A program made the translations under genes and the position numbers. Below, in pieces: positions 35,618 through 47,152 of a stretch of 64,000 nt of DNA. Each line of letters starts with the position of its first letter. Position 1 is the stretch's first letter. The stretch is from Dactylellina haptotyla (Eukaryota; Ascomycota; Orbiliomycetes; Orbiliales; Orbiliaceae): contig CM062388.1 of assembly GCA_031310005.1 (NCBI GenBank), forward strand, positions 744,001 through 808,000, read 5' to 3'. The notes beneath the pieces were generated by a model, which saw nothing but the letters and a program-made list of their open reading frames with translations, searched no databases and was not told where the DNA came from.

Positions 35618-36313
35618 ACATAATCTTCATTGGCAGGATTTAATGGGTGTAGAGCTGATTAGATGGTGCTATCCTTTATCGATCACATGGGCGCGAGCTG
35701 GAGTATATACGGGGTGCATTACACTAGCCTTTTTTGTAATCCAGTCCTTTCAGCCTATCTGTATATTTTATTTACATATACATAGCTGACATGGTAGACG
35801 GCTAGTGAAAGCTCTGGCGTGTATTGGACGTGGCATGGTTTATTCGTTCTATGTAAAATGGATGCATCAATGAAAAGCTTTAAAAGCGCTTGTTATCCTA
35901 TGCTTTCGGTCTCCACCTCGTTTCCCTCTTTCAAGCATCCTTTTCCAGTAGCAATTCTATTGGAAAGATAAGTGGAGAAGCTGAGAGTGAGGTATGATAG
36001 TAGACCCCGCTTGCTAGCTCGCTATTGGCTGGTTTAACCAAACGGCTGCATTCGCAACCTAGGTACCTGCGATCCACAAAAATCACAAGGGTCTCGTATC
36101 TACAGACATACATAATTTCCTCCAGCCTCGTTGAAAAGCGGAGTGCAAATTGATGTGATATTCCTTATAAAAAGAACGTTTCCTTTCCTAAGACTTCCGC
36201 AGTATCTCAAACCCATCAAACATAATCAGATCAAGACATTAATTTATCTTAGTGTGCTAAAGAATACCTAGTTCGGATGCCAACATCGCGATCTACGCCT
36301 CCCGACTCAAAAA
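35618..36313. other. Intergenic, no gene found
   Basis: About 700 bases between two plus-strand genes. It should hold the 3' end of the small membrane protein gene and the promoter of the ankyrin gene; TTATAAAAAG at 36164-36173 is a candidate TATA box. No coding frame was supported. Confidence 0.45.
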
Positions 36314-39300
36314 ATGCATCATAATTATAGTTGCCAAAGTATGCATGTCCTCGAGCAGCGGCAGGTGCTATTTCTCAAATGTTCGGAAGCAATAATTAAC
36401 TTCTTATCGTGTGTTTCTTTTAAAATCATAGTTTTTGGTCTTCTCATCAGTGTCCTTAGCTTGCCCAGTGTATCTGCGCTTGGCTGGGATGAATTTACCA
36501 ATAACTTCGCAACAGATTTAGTACGCAGTCAAATCCAAGCCATGGGCAAGAAACATTTTGGTTTACCACTGAGACCCAACTAATACGAACACTTCGTAGG
36601 CCCCGCTAATCACACTGTTTGGAGAACAAGTAACGAAACAATTTTTGAGTGAATCATTGACAATATGGGACAATATAATATTTGCTATGGCACCACTAGG
36701 CCTTCTAACTGCAGTAGTATCCGCCATCCGAGTGGCGGGTACCCCGTCAATGCGTGCTTTCATTGGTCGTGCACAAGAAAGTCCTGGAACAGTTGAAGTC
36801 GAGCTTCTCTCCTGTACCTCTGAGACGACATCAGAGCTATTTAACGATGGGGGGATCGCGCGAGTCTTCGGAGAACCTCGTATCCTCGAGGTCATGGTCC
36901 GGCCAACGGGCGGCGGCGGCTACATTATTGGCATGTTTTCGGATATTGGTTCGCGCTACTGGAAAGAGATTAACCCAAGCGGAACGGACGCGGTCTCTAA
37001 TAAAAAATTGAAATCAAAGTTTCATCGCCCGAATTTGTCTCTAAACGTTGGAATTACGAAAGTTTCACCAATTGTCCACTATATCGCTGTAGTAATCGGT
37101 GCACTACTCCAAATAGGTTTGTATTATGATTCGAATGCATTGTTAAATTTCTGGGCACTAACCTCGCACTTTGTCTGTGTTATTCGGTTCGAGACTGACG
37201 GTTTTTGATGCAGGGATATTAGTATTTGCCGCGTTAACTGCTTTCACATATCGACATGATTTTGTTACAACAGAAGGCCAGCCTGCACAGGTATTATCTA
37301 ATTGGTATAATACATTTCCCAAAGAAAAGTTGGCGTACTGAATAGTCACAGGTTTACGCATTCCCGCTGGTCTTTTGTGGTACCATTATGGTATCTTTGG
37401 GCGTATTCCTTTGCGCATTTATTATCGAAAGAAGCACCGATGAAAACCATTACGAGCAAGAAGTTGACGATACAGGTCCTGTATATGAGCCTTTGAACGA
37501 AATGTATTGGATACAGCCAGGTGGTCAGAAAATAGGCGACCAAGTTTTCAATTCGTTCATCGTTGGCTCGAAAGATACAAAATATATAAGGTTAGTTATT
37601 CAACCTATACTTTTCTAGCCTGTTACAGATATTTCAAATTGGCGTTAAGTAGCTTATAAGGTATTCAGGTCCACCCTAGCTCGACCGAAAAGAGGTACAC
37701 TCGCATTGCTTTGGCTTGCAGTTTCCAGCACGATGATTGGTTTCGTTGCCCAGTTCGTCGGGCTGCGGGCAATGCATGCGAGTGTTATCCTTGCCATGAT
37801 TATCGCAACTGTCATCATGGCGATCATTCGGGCAGCGCTTCGGACTCAACGGATGAATAAGACGAAAAGTCTTCTCTCTTACTCAACAGCTTCCAGTTCA
37901 GAATTGCCAAATCACCCATTCCCAGATAACCCCAAACTACTGCACGGGCATGAGCTAGACTATTTTTCCATGCATCTCTTTAATATAGATTATTTATCCG
38001 TGCGCATAGATACGAAAAGAAAACCTAGACATGAAGGTAAGTAGTAGTAACTGCCAATTGCAAACTTTTATTCTATTGGAATTTCATCCTTTAAGGCTAA
38101 GATCGTCTAAAATTCTTTGTGCAGCGTCTCTACGGAACGAATGGCAGGAATATCCCATAGAAGGCCATGCAGATGAAGCAGATGAAGCATTAGTTGCCAG
38201 AAAAATATTATCTGATATTACCAGTGACTCTCGAGGGCTTTCATGGAGTAATCTCGAAGTTCGCGTTATCGCGGAAGAGTTAGCAACTACCATTGAAAAC
38301 TCGTTGAACATTCTGTCTACCTCGAACAAGAACCCTGTAGAAATTAATCTGTTGGAATGGTCGGTCAAAATCAAAGAAACTCGACTATTCGGCCACCAAG
38401 GGGGGTATGACACAGATTTCACCCTGCGCGCTTTTAGGCCCGGCCGAGTATTGCCTTGGAGAGTTGAACGGTCAAGAATTGAAGCTTTGTTAGGACTGTG
38501 GACTCTATCGATTCGCATTAGAGACTCTCAGAATATCAACGATAGAGATACTTTCGCTAACTATCGCTTGTTTGCCAAGGATTCCAGTGATATTGATGAA
38601 TTTAAAATCTTGTCTGATTTATGGCCATGGTTGGCAGATATGGATTTCATACGTCATACACTTCAATGGACTGGCACTTATTTCGAACCTGGTGATCAAA
38701 CAACTTCCGGAATAAGTATGGGACCCCCTGAATTCTTTCACCTTTTTGGAGACCTCGAACCCAGCGAAATTGGGGATACGTACGAAATAATAATGGGAAA
38801 AGTTTCAAATGAGAAAACGACTCGGGCGTGCGCTCAAGATATTTACATTTCTTTCCTGGTGGAATTTTACCAACACGAGTTTTTTAGTACCATTGGAGGC
38901 AAAAACGAGGTGAAAAGGACTTATTGGGAGCCCGAGTCTAGGGGCAGTTTGAGGCTTCAGAATAGTACAATAGAGGCAATCGCGGACTTGTTTGAGAAGA
39001 GCGGCTTGGGCACAAGAGAAGACGCATATTTATGTATTTTTCCAGTTTTATATCACCTAAAAAAGATGCCAGACGCCTGGGCTGCCGGCCTCCAACAAGC
39101 TGATGTTTACCAACAAACAGGAGACTGGTATGAAGCCGCAGAGATCTTGGAATGGATCTTATCGAGTTTATCTGAGAGTGACAGAGTCCGGCCGATGATG
39201 GACATAGCCGAATTTTATCTCTCTGCGATGTGGGAAGAGGGCCACAATATTTCCGAAAATTGGGGTAGTGTTCTGATTTACGAGGTAGGATTCCGCGGAA

Positions 39301-41561
39301 TTTGTCGTAATTTGAGGAACCACAGTTGCGATTCACCATTGGTCAGAAGGCGTATTGAGGAGTACGCGTGGATTGGAATGCGCATAGCGGAGGACAGAGG
39401 ATTTCATAGATTTAAAACCGATTTGCTGGATAGCGGAGCGAAAAACGATATCGTCGACCAATACGATCGAACTATCAGCGTCGTCGAATGGGCTAGACGA
39501 AATGAGACTGTGGTGATCAAATATTTGGTTCGAAATGCAGAAAATAACTGGAACTCTCAGGATACAGTCGGGTTAACGGCTCTTTGCTGGGCAATAAAGC
39601 ATGGGAACTCTGCGATGTTCCATCTAATTGTTGGGTCCGATGTTGATATTGACATAGTGGACAACGACGGAAGGACAGCGTTTTCATTCGCTTCTGAGAT
39701 TGGGTATCTAGATATGGTTGAGATTTTAATGGAAAGGCACCCAAAAGGTATCAACTCTGCTTCGAAAAGGGAGGGTAAAACGGCTCTCATGTACGCGACA
39801 CAGGGGAATCATTGCTACTGTGTGGAACGTATTCTGAACACACCAGATTTACTTCTCGATACGATTGACAGGGATGGCAATTCAGCAATCCAAATTGCGG
39901 CAAAGCTTGGTCACCTCGATATAGTCAAAGCCTTGCTCGAGAAAGGTGCTGATATTTATCTTTTCGACAAGAATGGTGATTCCTTACTTCACAATGCTGC
40001 TGCGGGAGGCTACAATGAAATCGTTCTGATACTTCTTGCTCGAGGCGCTGATGTCAATTGCCGGAATAGAAATCGCCTAACCCCTCTTGATGTTGCGATT
40101 ATAGAACGGAAAACATCTGTAGCAAGTATCTTTCTTGATTACGCACCAAATATCATCGAGAAATCGAGCTTGTCAAGAAAGGATCCGCGGTATTCAGAAG
40201 GTACGCTCGAAAGATCTGCAGTTCACTTGGCAGCAAGACAGGGGGATATAGGAATTCTGGACTTGCTTTTGAGAGATAGGAAATTACATGAAGAAATCAC
40301 CAACTTGGTTTCGGGCCCGATTCCCAACCTAGACGAGGATGCTAAACAAAACTGGATATCACGTTGGGTTTTCGAACAGGACCTTATCACGAAAAGATTC
40401 CCGAACTGGAAACATCAGTTACCACTCCCCAAAGGCCAACACGATTGGGGTCATAATACCGTTGTCTATGAAGCCGCATCGGAAGGGCAGGAAAAGATGC
40501 TTGGTTATCTTATCGAATTAGGGGCGGACACCGAGGGCTGCCCGGATTCTAACTTACCATACTACCGTCCCATTCACGCAGCAGTAGAATTTGGAACCCC
40601 CAAAATGGTTGAGATGCTACTAAAGGCAGGGAGAAATGCCGCCTTCCTCCCAGCCAGCGAAAATGCACATATCCCCTTACATATTGCCGTTGCAAAAGGC
40701 CGCTTAGATAATTTGCGGTTTTTACTCGATGAGGACCTTATCCGTCAACAAGCCGACTACCAAGATTTCAAAACCTATATCGATACCATTACAATTGGTA
40801 CAATATACGAGCAACAATCGGCCCTTCAAATGGCTATAGATCTAGGAAATTTACCCGCCTTCCATCTTTTAATTGAAAAAGGCGCTTCAATAGACTTACC
40901 GCCTCAAAGCTCAACCTTAATCACGGCACTCGATAGAGCCGCCATCAAGGGGAATATGGAAATCATCAGGCTACTTCTCCAAAGAGCAGATATCACCAGA
41001 AGTGACCCACTTGTCCACATTTTTGAACGAAGACATTCGCCTAGCAACTGGGTTGAAGTAGCCAAATTCTTCTTGGAGTTGAATGTAGATGTTAATCGAC
41101 ATAATCATAGCGCTTTAGAATCTCCACTATGCACTGCGGTTCGTGAGGGAAGTTCGGCGCAAGTTCAATTTTTATTAAATAATGGAGCTGAAAGGTCTCT
41201 CACCAACCCGGCAGAGTCACCGCTTCACGCAGCAGCAGCTAGAGGTGACCCGGATATCCTCAAGATACTACTCGATGCTGGAGCCAATCCCAACATGGTG
41301 GATAGCGTGGGCTGTACTCCAATTTTCAGCATCACTATCCAGTCCTTTCGCCTTGACTCTCCCATATTCGCCATTCTACTAGACTACGGAGCCGATATTA
41401 GTATCAAAAATCCTCAAGGCCAGACAATTCTCGAAACAGATATGGTAAAGGACGACCCGCAAGCCCAAGAAATCATTATGAAAGAGGTAAAAGAACGGGG
41501 ATTGGCTATTTCTATTACCGAAAGCCAGTTTAATCAAAGCCCAGATGAGAGTCAACCATGA
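36314..41561 (+). CDS. Membrane-anchored ankyrin-repeat protein with NLR-type N-terminus
   Basis: Six exons, 36314-36520, 36600-37116, 37214-37290, 37352-37590, 37669-38036 and 38125-41561, give 1614 residues with frame kept at every junction. Residues from about 56 (GWDEFTNNFATDL-APLITLFGEQVTKQF) match a region that begins many fungal NACHT/ankyrin proteins. Helices follow (about 91-114, 225-255, 268-292 and 355-400), so the N-terminal third is membrane bound. The middle (EWQEYPIEGHADEAD...WSNLEVRVIAEE) also matches those proteins. From about 945 to 1575 there are about fifteen ankyrin repeats (for example GHLDIVKALLEKGADIY). No NACHT ATPase motif was seen. The normal Met before GWDD is replaced by a Leu codon, and the frame extends upstream through a strongly hydrophobic stretch (about 26-54) to the ATG at 36314; a start further in is possible. 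Ankyrin proteins bind partner proteins; a sensing or defence role is only an inference. Confidence 0.85.
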
Positions 41562-42397
41562 CTTTGAATTAGTCATCGCGGTTGGGGTTCTAGAAGAGTG
41601 GTTGCAAGAATAAATCTAAAGGCAAATTCGTCTTTCAAGTTGGTATTTGCGCCATACCTTACAGTCAATGTATAGAGAATATATGTCATCTAAATATTCA
41701 ATAAAATTTGTTTACGAGACAACAAAGAATCGGCCCGAAGTTCCGTAATATCCAATTTACTCGACGATTCTCCTAGTTTTGCGCTGAGGAGATCCTATCG
41801 ATCTTATCAACTACCTTTCACAAGTGACAGATCTCAGGGCCTTGGCTTCCTCGCTTGCGTTGGTGAAAGCCTTGGCCGCGCCCGCCCATTCTGTTTGGCC
41901 AGTGAGAAGACCTCTACTACGAATATTAATTGACCCTGAATGTGTTAGAGGCCCAAGCAGCAGATGTGTTTACTTGAAGCAAAAGTGCTTTAGTTTCCAG
42001 AACCAATATAGTCGCTCTGCTTGAATCACGTGGAGCCCAAGCGATGAGAGAATGCTTGGCAAATCCCGGCTGGGCTCTCTTTGATTAAGCGATAGGGCTT
42101 CTGGTCACGTGGGAAGAGCATCAGGAGCTGAGGCTCCTTAGCTATGAGGGGTAAATCCGACCGACCTCCTTCGCACTGGCGACTACCGGAACATCGACAG
42201 CACCAAAGACGCTCGTAGACGCCCCCGTAGAGTAGAGCAGTTGCATCAACCTGTGTGATCGTTACCTAGAGAAACTCGGAGCTGCCCCAACTAAACCTAC
42301 CCTAAGCCCTTTATCGAGAACAGCCGCAACAAGTTAGCAAGTCTTGGTTGGCTAGATTGGTACCAGCCCGCCCCGAGATATCGAGATAAGCGCAGCG
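41562..42397. other. Intergenic, no gene found
   Basis: Spacer between two plus-strand genes. A frame near 41824-42024 begins with GTG rather than ATG and has no motif. It should carry the promoter of the following gene. Confidence 0.45.
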
Positions 42398-43374
42398 ATG
42401 TCCGATCATCAAGAAGAGCCAGACTCTGGGTCAGAGGAAGGGGAGTCGAAGCGTAGTAGCTGGAACAAGCTGCTGTAAGTGTAATCTAAATCAGTCTCAA
42501 CACATAATTATAAAAGCGACAGGCATCTCACATATGCCGTACAGGCACAAGGGTCTCGCCAAGGGAAAAGATGAGTGGGTAAAGGGTAAAATTGTACTCC
42601 AGAAGTCATTAGGCCTCGGGCCCAAACCAAATGCGGTACCCGACGCTGAAGCGGACGTCGCGGGCGACATGCGCACTGTTGAGATAGGCTGGCATCCAGT
42701 TGCTGGTTTCGCAGGCAAATGGCTTGCTGAAAGGACCGGATTGGGAAAGATGATCACGGAGAAAATCAACAAGTATCCCGACCCAACGCAGCATTGGGCC
42801 GTCCTGGTTGGAGACTATTGCCATGAGCTTTGGATGGTATGGAAACTAGTTTATACGAGGAACTAAATAAGCACACTAATATTCCCGATAGGATGAGCAT
42901 CTGGACATTATTTATATCAACGAGAAGATCAACCGTGAGGAATGGACAACTTTCGAAGTGGGAAAAACAAGATTTAACGACCAGGCACTGAAAGAAACCG
43001 GTAAGCGTAAGAACGCTATTTTAGGTAGATTATTGATACTGACTATCACAGGCGAGATGGTTATTCACAATATGAGAGAAGCAAGAGCAGCTTACAATCT
43101 CATCAGCAATAACTGCCAGAATTTTGCTGTCAATCTGCTAGATGTGGTCCAACTCGGGGCTCATAGGGAATTTGCCACAGCATTCGCCGTGTACCAAAAA
43201 GCAACAGGTAAAGGTCGCATCAAGGACCTATTCCTCGACCAGCATCCGGAAGAACAAGCATCACCTCCTCGGCCTGGTATCATCCGGCATGACACCGTAC
43301 ATAACGCACAACAGGTCATGATGGAGAACACCACGCAGCTAGACAGCCATACTACGTGTTTGCATGCTCACTAG
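42398..43374 (+). CDS. Fungal conserved protein, possible papain-fold (PPPDE/LRAT-like)
   Basis: Four exons, 42398-42474, 42545-42836, 42892-43000 and 43052-43374, encode 266 residues. The exon 2 acceptor at CCGTACAG is chosen because the nearer AAGCGACAG site gives an early stop, while this one continues the frame as LLHKGLAKGKDEW. The chain has an acidic N-terminus, then HWAVLVGDYCHELWM and, about 95 residues later, SNNCQNFAVNLLD. A histidine near the first segment and the cysteine of NNCQNFA are arranged like the His-Cys pair of permuted papain-fold proteins (PPPDE, LRAT); this is an inference from motif layout only. There is no signal peptide or membrane helix. If the fold is right, the protein would be a thiol hydrolase or deubiquitinase-like enzyme; otherwise it is an uncharacterised conserved protein. 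Confidence 0.78.
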
Positions 43375-43949
43375 AATGTAGCAAAAAATACGATACGGAT
43401 CTAAAGAGGAAAATGATAGGACTTGGTAGGAAATTAGGAGGCATAGGTCGAAAATATACCAATTTCTTTCTTAGTCTATGTCTTTTGCCAGCGCTTGATT
43501 ATAGTAGATTATGATATCTACAGTCTTATACCTTTGCTCTTTCAGCTCTATTGAGTTGCACCATCACATGTTATTATTCACGCAAAATAAACTATTCTTT
43601 CTAGAGAAATAGCGAACACAAATTATGTTAGCCTATATTCTCCTCGAATTTTATTTGGTTTGATTCCAGCTTTTGCTCGAGGTTTAGGATTGCATACACG
43701 TATTAACGGATGCCCGAGAGATATATATAACCTACAGGGAAAAGATCAAATTCCTTGTTACAGTGATATCTTATGTTCTACAAAACCAAGAAAATTTGGA
43801 CTTGTCTATTCCTACGGGCTGTTCGATATAGCTGACGGGGCCGCTCTAATTATGAACTCGCCATCTCCTGCACTGTTGTATTTTCCGTGTTGTTTTTTGA
43901 CCTCGGTTATCAGGCTTTTCGAAACAACCCTCAACCAAGCTTAAACCTA
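43375..43949. other. Intergenic, no gene found
   Basis: AT-rich spacer. A 94-codon frame ends near 43944 but begins with TTG and lies immediately before a TATA box, so it is taken as promoter sequence of the hydrolase gene. Confidence 0.45.
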
Positions 43950-43958
43950 TTTATAAAA
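43949..43958 (+). promoter_or_regulatory. TATA box of the alpha/beta hydrolase gene
   Basis: ATTTATAAAAGCC lies about 70 bases before the ATG at 44024, a usual spacing for a short leader. Confidence 0.55.
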
Positions 43959-44023
43959 GCCATGACCTTCTCCCCAGTAGCTTCCACTTAGAGATCTCCA
44001 AACCAAAACGACCATTGCCCAAA

Positions 44024-44998
44024 ATGACCGCTTTATTCGACACGAGTTGCACCAACAACTCTAAAATCTCCAAGCAAACATACTATATAGCCGGCATCGA
44101 AGTCACAATTTACGGTGTAGCTGAAATCCACTCATCGGCAACTTCAGTGGCATGTCTCTTTCTCCTGCACCCGCGACTTGAAACTTCAAAATATGCCGAA
44201 CCAATCGCATTGCGGTGTCTACAAGCATATCATGCAACCCCTTCGCAGGCTGAACGCGGGTTTATTGTCGTATCATTTGACCAGCGGAATCACGGAACAC
44301 GACTGGTTTCTAGCAAGGCTAATGAATCTTGGAGGAGCGGGAACGAGCTCCATGCTCTCGACATGTTTGGAATTTACCAGGGAACCAGCCATGACGCCTC
44401 TTTGTTGATGGACCACATCTCATCATATGTGTTCCCTGATGGTAATCGGACTGTGGACGAGTGGCTCTGCGCAGGCGTCAGTCTTGGAGGCCATGCAACA
44501 TGGTTGAGCCTGGTCAATGAGCCGAGAGTGAAAGCCGGCGTCATTATCATTGGCTGTCCGGATTTTCAGGGTGTCATGACCCATAGAGCCTGGAAGAGCA
44601 AATTGGAGAGTTACAAAAAAGGAGAGTTTGTGGGTAGTGTGGATTATCCAAAAGCGTTGGATGCAACCGTTAGAAAGACCGACCCCGCTGGTATCATCAT
44701 GAGAGATAGATCCAAAGACGATACTTTGAGGCTTCTTAAGGAACGTCTCGGAGGGAAGAAGCTCCTCGCACTCAGCGGCGGGGCGGACAAGCTTGTTCCC
44801 TATGAATGCTCAAAACCGTTCATGGATCTCCTCAAGGTTGAAGGGCAAGGATTAGTCGACGTGCAGGACATTGTCTATGAGGGCGTCGGACACGACTGCA
44901 CCGAACAGATGGTCAAGGAGCTAGTAGCCTTCGTCTCGGACGTTGTGAGCGCCGGAGCCGGAGCCAATAAGTCAAAGGTAACCACTACTCTTGGATAA
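44024..44998 (+). CDS. Alpha/beta hydrolase
   Basis: Single-exon frame of 324 residues; the ATG at 44024 is preferred over a TTG nine bases earlier. It shows the hydrolase core. A strand ends in FLLHPR, followed by VSFDQRNHGTR. The nucleophile elbow is GVSLGGH with Ser153. SGGADKLVP holds the likely acid Asp255, and YEGVGHDCT holds the likely base His290. The order and spacing fit a Ser-Asp-His triad. No signal peptide is present, so it is probably intracellular. The substrate is unknown; esterase or lipase-like activities are usual for the fold. Confidence 0.88.
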   Translation: MTALFDTSCTNNSKISKQTYYIAGIEVTIYGVAEIHSSATSVACLFLLHPRLETSKYAEPIALRCLQAYHATPSQAERGFIVVSFDQRNHGTRLVSSKANESWRSGNELHALDMFGIYQGTSHDASLLMDHISSYVFPDGNRTVDEWLCAGVSLGGHATWLSLVNEPRVKAGVIIIGCPDFQGVMTHRAWKSKLESYKKGEFVGSVDYPKALDATVRKTDPAGIIMRDRSKDDTLRLLKERLGGKKLLALSGGADKLVPYECSKPFMDLLKVEGQGLVDVQDIVYEGVGHDCTEQMVKELVAFVSDVVSAGAGANKSKVTTTLG

Positions 44999-45416
44999 CT
45001 GAGCCCAGGCATAAATTATGGGATAAATCACCATGCAGATTGTACATATGTTAACAAAAATACCCAGTTGTAAATATAGACTTAAATAATGCCGCGCGGC
45101 CACCGCGATCTTCATAGTTGCCAATAGAAACGTTCAGATTAGAATTATTGCATATTTCACCCAGGCCGTATGCAATATGCGGGCTAGTGATCTCTGAGAA
45201 ATAACGTTGTCAAAAGACTTACTACAGCTAGATATTGGCCTCCACCCCCTCTTGGTGCCAGTGCATAATCGACATCCCAGTCGAAGCATCTAGCGCACGT
45301 TCAAGCACGTTTAGACCTTATGCCTCAGACTTTGCCACCGGCTGCATCATCCCGTTATCAAACCATCCTTTCTCATTACGAAATCGAAATAATCGTCTTC
45401 TTTTTCTCTTTAGACT
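44999..45416. other. Intergenic, no gene found
   Basis: About 400 bases between two plus-strand genes. The final part is pyrimidine rich (CTTCTTTTTCTCTTTAG), ending just before the ATG at 45417, and looks like a fungal leader or possibly an intron end. Confidence 0.45.
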
Positions 45417-46118
45417 ATGGACAGGAATTCAGATCTCCCAGAAATACGAATCACCGATGCAGATACAACCCCCAGCGAAAATCAGAACCCCGATAACCGA
45501 CCCAACCAAGATCAAGTCGTTGAAACCAAGCCCCAGACGGGAAGTACAGATCCACAAGGTACAGATGGAGCCTATGAGAAAAATACTGAAGCGAAGCCGA
45601 TCAATATCCCAAAACCTCTGAAACCATTCGGCGTGTGGCCCCGTGTCCACTTTCCTGCCGAAGACCAGTATCATTCGAGTTCGTCATCAAGCTCGGACGC
45701 CATGACCCAAGCTAAGCAACGTGCCGCTTTCGCAAAAGCAATCGCCTCCGGAGAGATTAATCATGGCAAGCTCCGTTTCTTTTGTGATGTTTGCCAACTC
45801 AACCTTAGCAGAGCCACTCACTTGCCAATATTCTCCGTTTTTCAGAATTTTGATGAAAGAGAGAAGTACCGGAGGGATATATTCGGCAAGGAGTCCATAC
45901 TGCCGAGAGAAAGGTCAGACCATAGAGAAGTCTACGAAGCCCTTGACGCAATGAATAGCAGTCCACTCCTTTGGTGGAATGAAGTCCCAGTTCTGCCTAA
46001 TCATACATGGGTTTTGGCCGACAGAAGCCTGTACGGACATTGGTCGTGCCGACGGGACTACATTGTTTTTATCAAATATATCCCAAAGAGCGAAGAGTCT
46101 CTTTCAGAAAATCAATAG
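45417..46118 (+). CDS. Uncharacterised protein with acidic N-terminus
   Basis: Single-exon frame of 233 residues. The first 70 residues are polar and rich in Asp, Glu, Pro and Asn, probably disordered. The rest looks folded: FGVWPRVHFPAEDQY, a Ser run, then KAIASGEINHGKLRFFCDVC, WWNEVPVLPNHTWVLAD and HWSCRRDYIVFIKYIP. There are only four cysteines (CDVC pair, one in HWSC, and none forming a clear zinc finger). No family was recognised. A coding exon upstream cannot be excluded because the ATG follows a TTTAG, but no matching donor frame was found. Confidence 0.6.
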   Translation: MDRNSDLPEIRITDADTTPSENQNPDNRPNQDQVVETKPQTGSTDPQGTDGAYEKNTEAKPINIPKPLKPFGVWPRVHFPAEDQYHSSSSSSSDAMTQAKQRAAFAKAIASGEINHGKLRFFCDVCQLNLSRATHLPIFSVFQNFDEREKYRRDIFGKESILPRERSDHREVYEALDAMNSSPLLWWNEVPVLPNHTWVLADRSLYGHWSCRRDYIVFIKYIPKSEESLSENQ

Positions 46119-47000
46119 ATATTTGTGGCGTCCAACAAAAATTATACCGTGGGGGCCACTAAATTCCCTTTACTATGCCACTTTGCATATGAGGCGACGA
46201 AAGAAAGTGGCGTGCCGTTGATTAACCAGGCCTAGCGTAAACAAATACATATATTTACGTACAACGTTTCGTAGTCTCAACTATGCTTAAGTTTGAATTC
46301 GCGAACTTTCGACAAAACAGCAGTATTCCGCCTTTAAATCCGAAATCTCGGATTAGTAAGAACACTAAGTCCGTTTGCACGGTGTGTCGGTCTTTACGGA
46401 ACAACGCGCATTCAAGTCACAATGTAATCGTTGCAACTCAACTCTTATGTCGCACAGAACCGAGAGTTATCCGGGCTAGATTTCCTTATGATATTTGTTT
46501 CGCAATTTTTTGAGGTCTTACGTAGCCTCCGTTGAAGCTAATAACTGGAGGTTTACTGCCGTAGCTTCCGGATCCGCAGCGCGATCTCACCTCCAACTGC
46601 CAAAAAGCTTAGTTCTCGTATTTTCGTCGCTCGGGCGATATGACGCAAATCAGGTGTGCCAACCTATCGCCCGAAACGCTTGCGTGAACGGATTTGGGAG
46701 ATATTAGTAAGAAAAAAACGCAGCTGCGGCTGGACGGTGCATATTCAACGCAATGGGCTTGTTGGAATTGCAACATACAAAAAGCCGCAGAAAAAAAAAG
46801 ATCCCGGTGAAGCACGCTATAGTATGCAATGCAATGGCTAAGCTAGTTCCTAGTCGGGTTGGGTGCGGGGTTACCCAGTAACGTTATAATTCGCAGAGCG
46901 AATATGAGGAGATGTGCATTCTACATCCAGAAGAAATCGGGATTTGGAGATTGCGTATTCGTATTAGAATTTGAAATATCGACTGATATTGGATTAACTC
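46119..47000. other. Intergenic, no gene found
   Basis: Spacer between two plus-strand genes. It contains a 10-base inverted repeat listed separately. Open frames of 60-80 codons have no motifs. Confidence 0.45.
46631..46674. repeat. Perfect 10-base inverted repeat
   Basis: TCGGGCGATA at 46631-46640 and its exact complement TATCGCCCGA at 46665-46674 are separated by 24 bases. It could form a hairpin or be a binding site for a dimeric regulator; nothing nearby decides between these. Confidence 0.45.
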
Positions 47001-47010
47001 GTCTATAAAA
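47001..47010 (+). promoter_or_regulatory. TATA box of the NAD(P)-binding protein gene
   Basis: GTCTATAAAAGGGACC lies about 145 bases before the ATG at 47153, and a C/A-rich leader follows. The match TATAAAAGGG is the same as in the orphan element near 5485. Confidence 0.55.
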
Positions 47011-47152
47011 GGGACCGGTATTCATCGAGCATCCAATTCTAATTTCCCAACCTCATCACAGAAGTTACATTCAACATAGGACCACCTCAACGCAAAACTT
47101 GCCTCTATCAGTTGAAATAATTCGAAGTACAAACATCGTACATTTATCGAAA

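Noticed and set aside
43660-43944. 94-codon frame
   Set aside because: It begins with TTG, has no motif and ends at the TATA box of the hydrolase gene.
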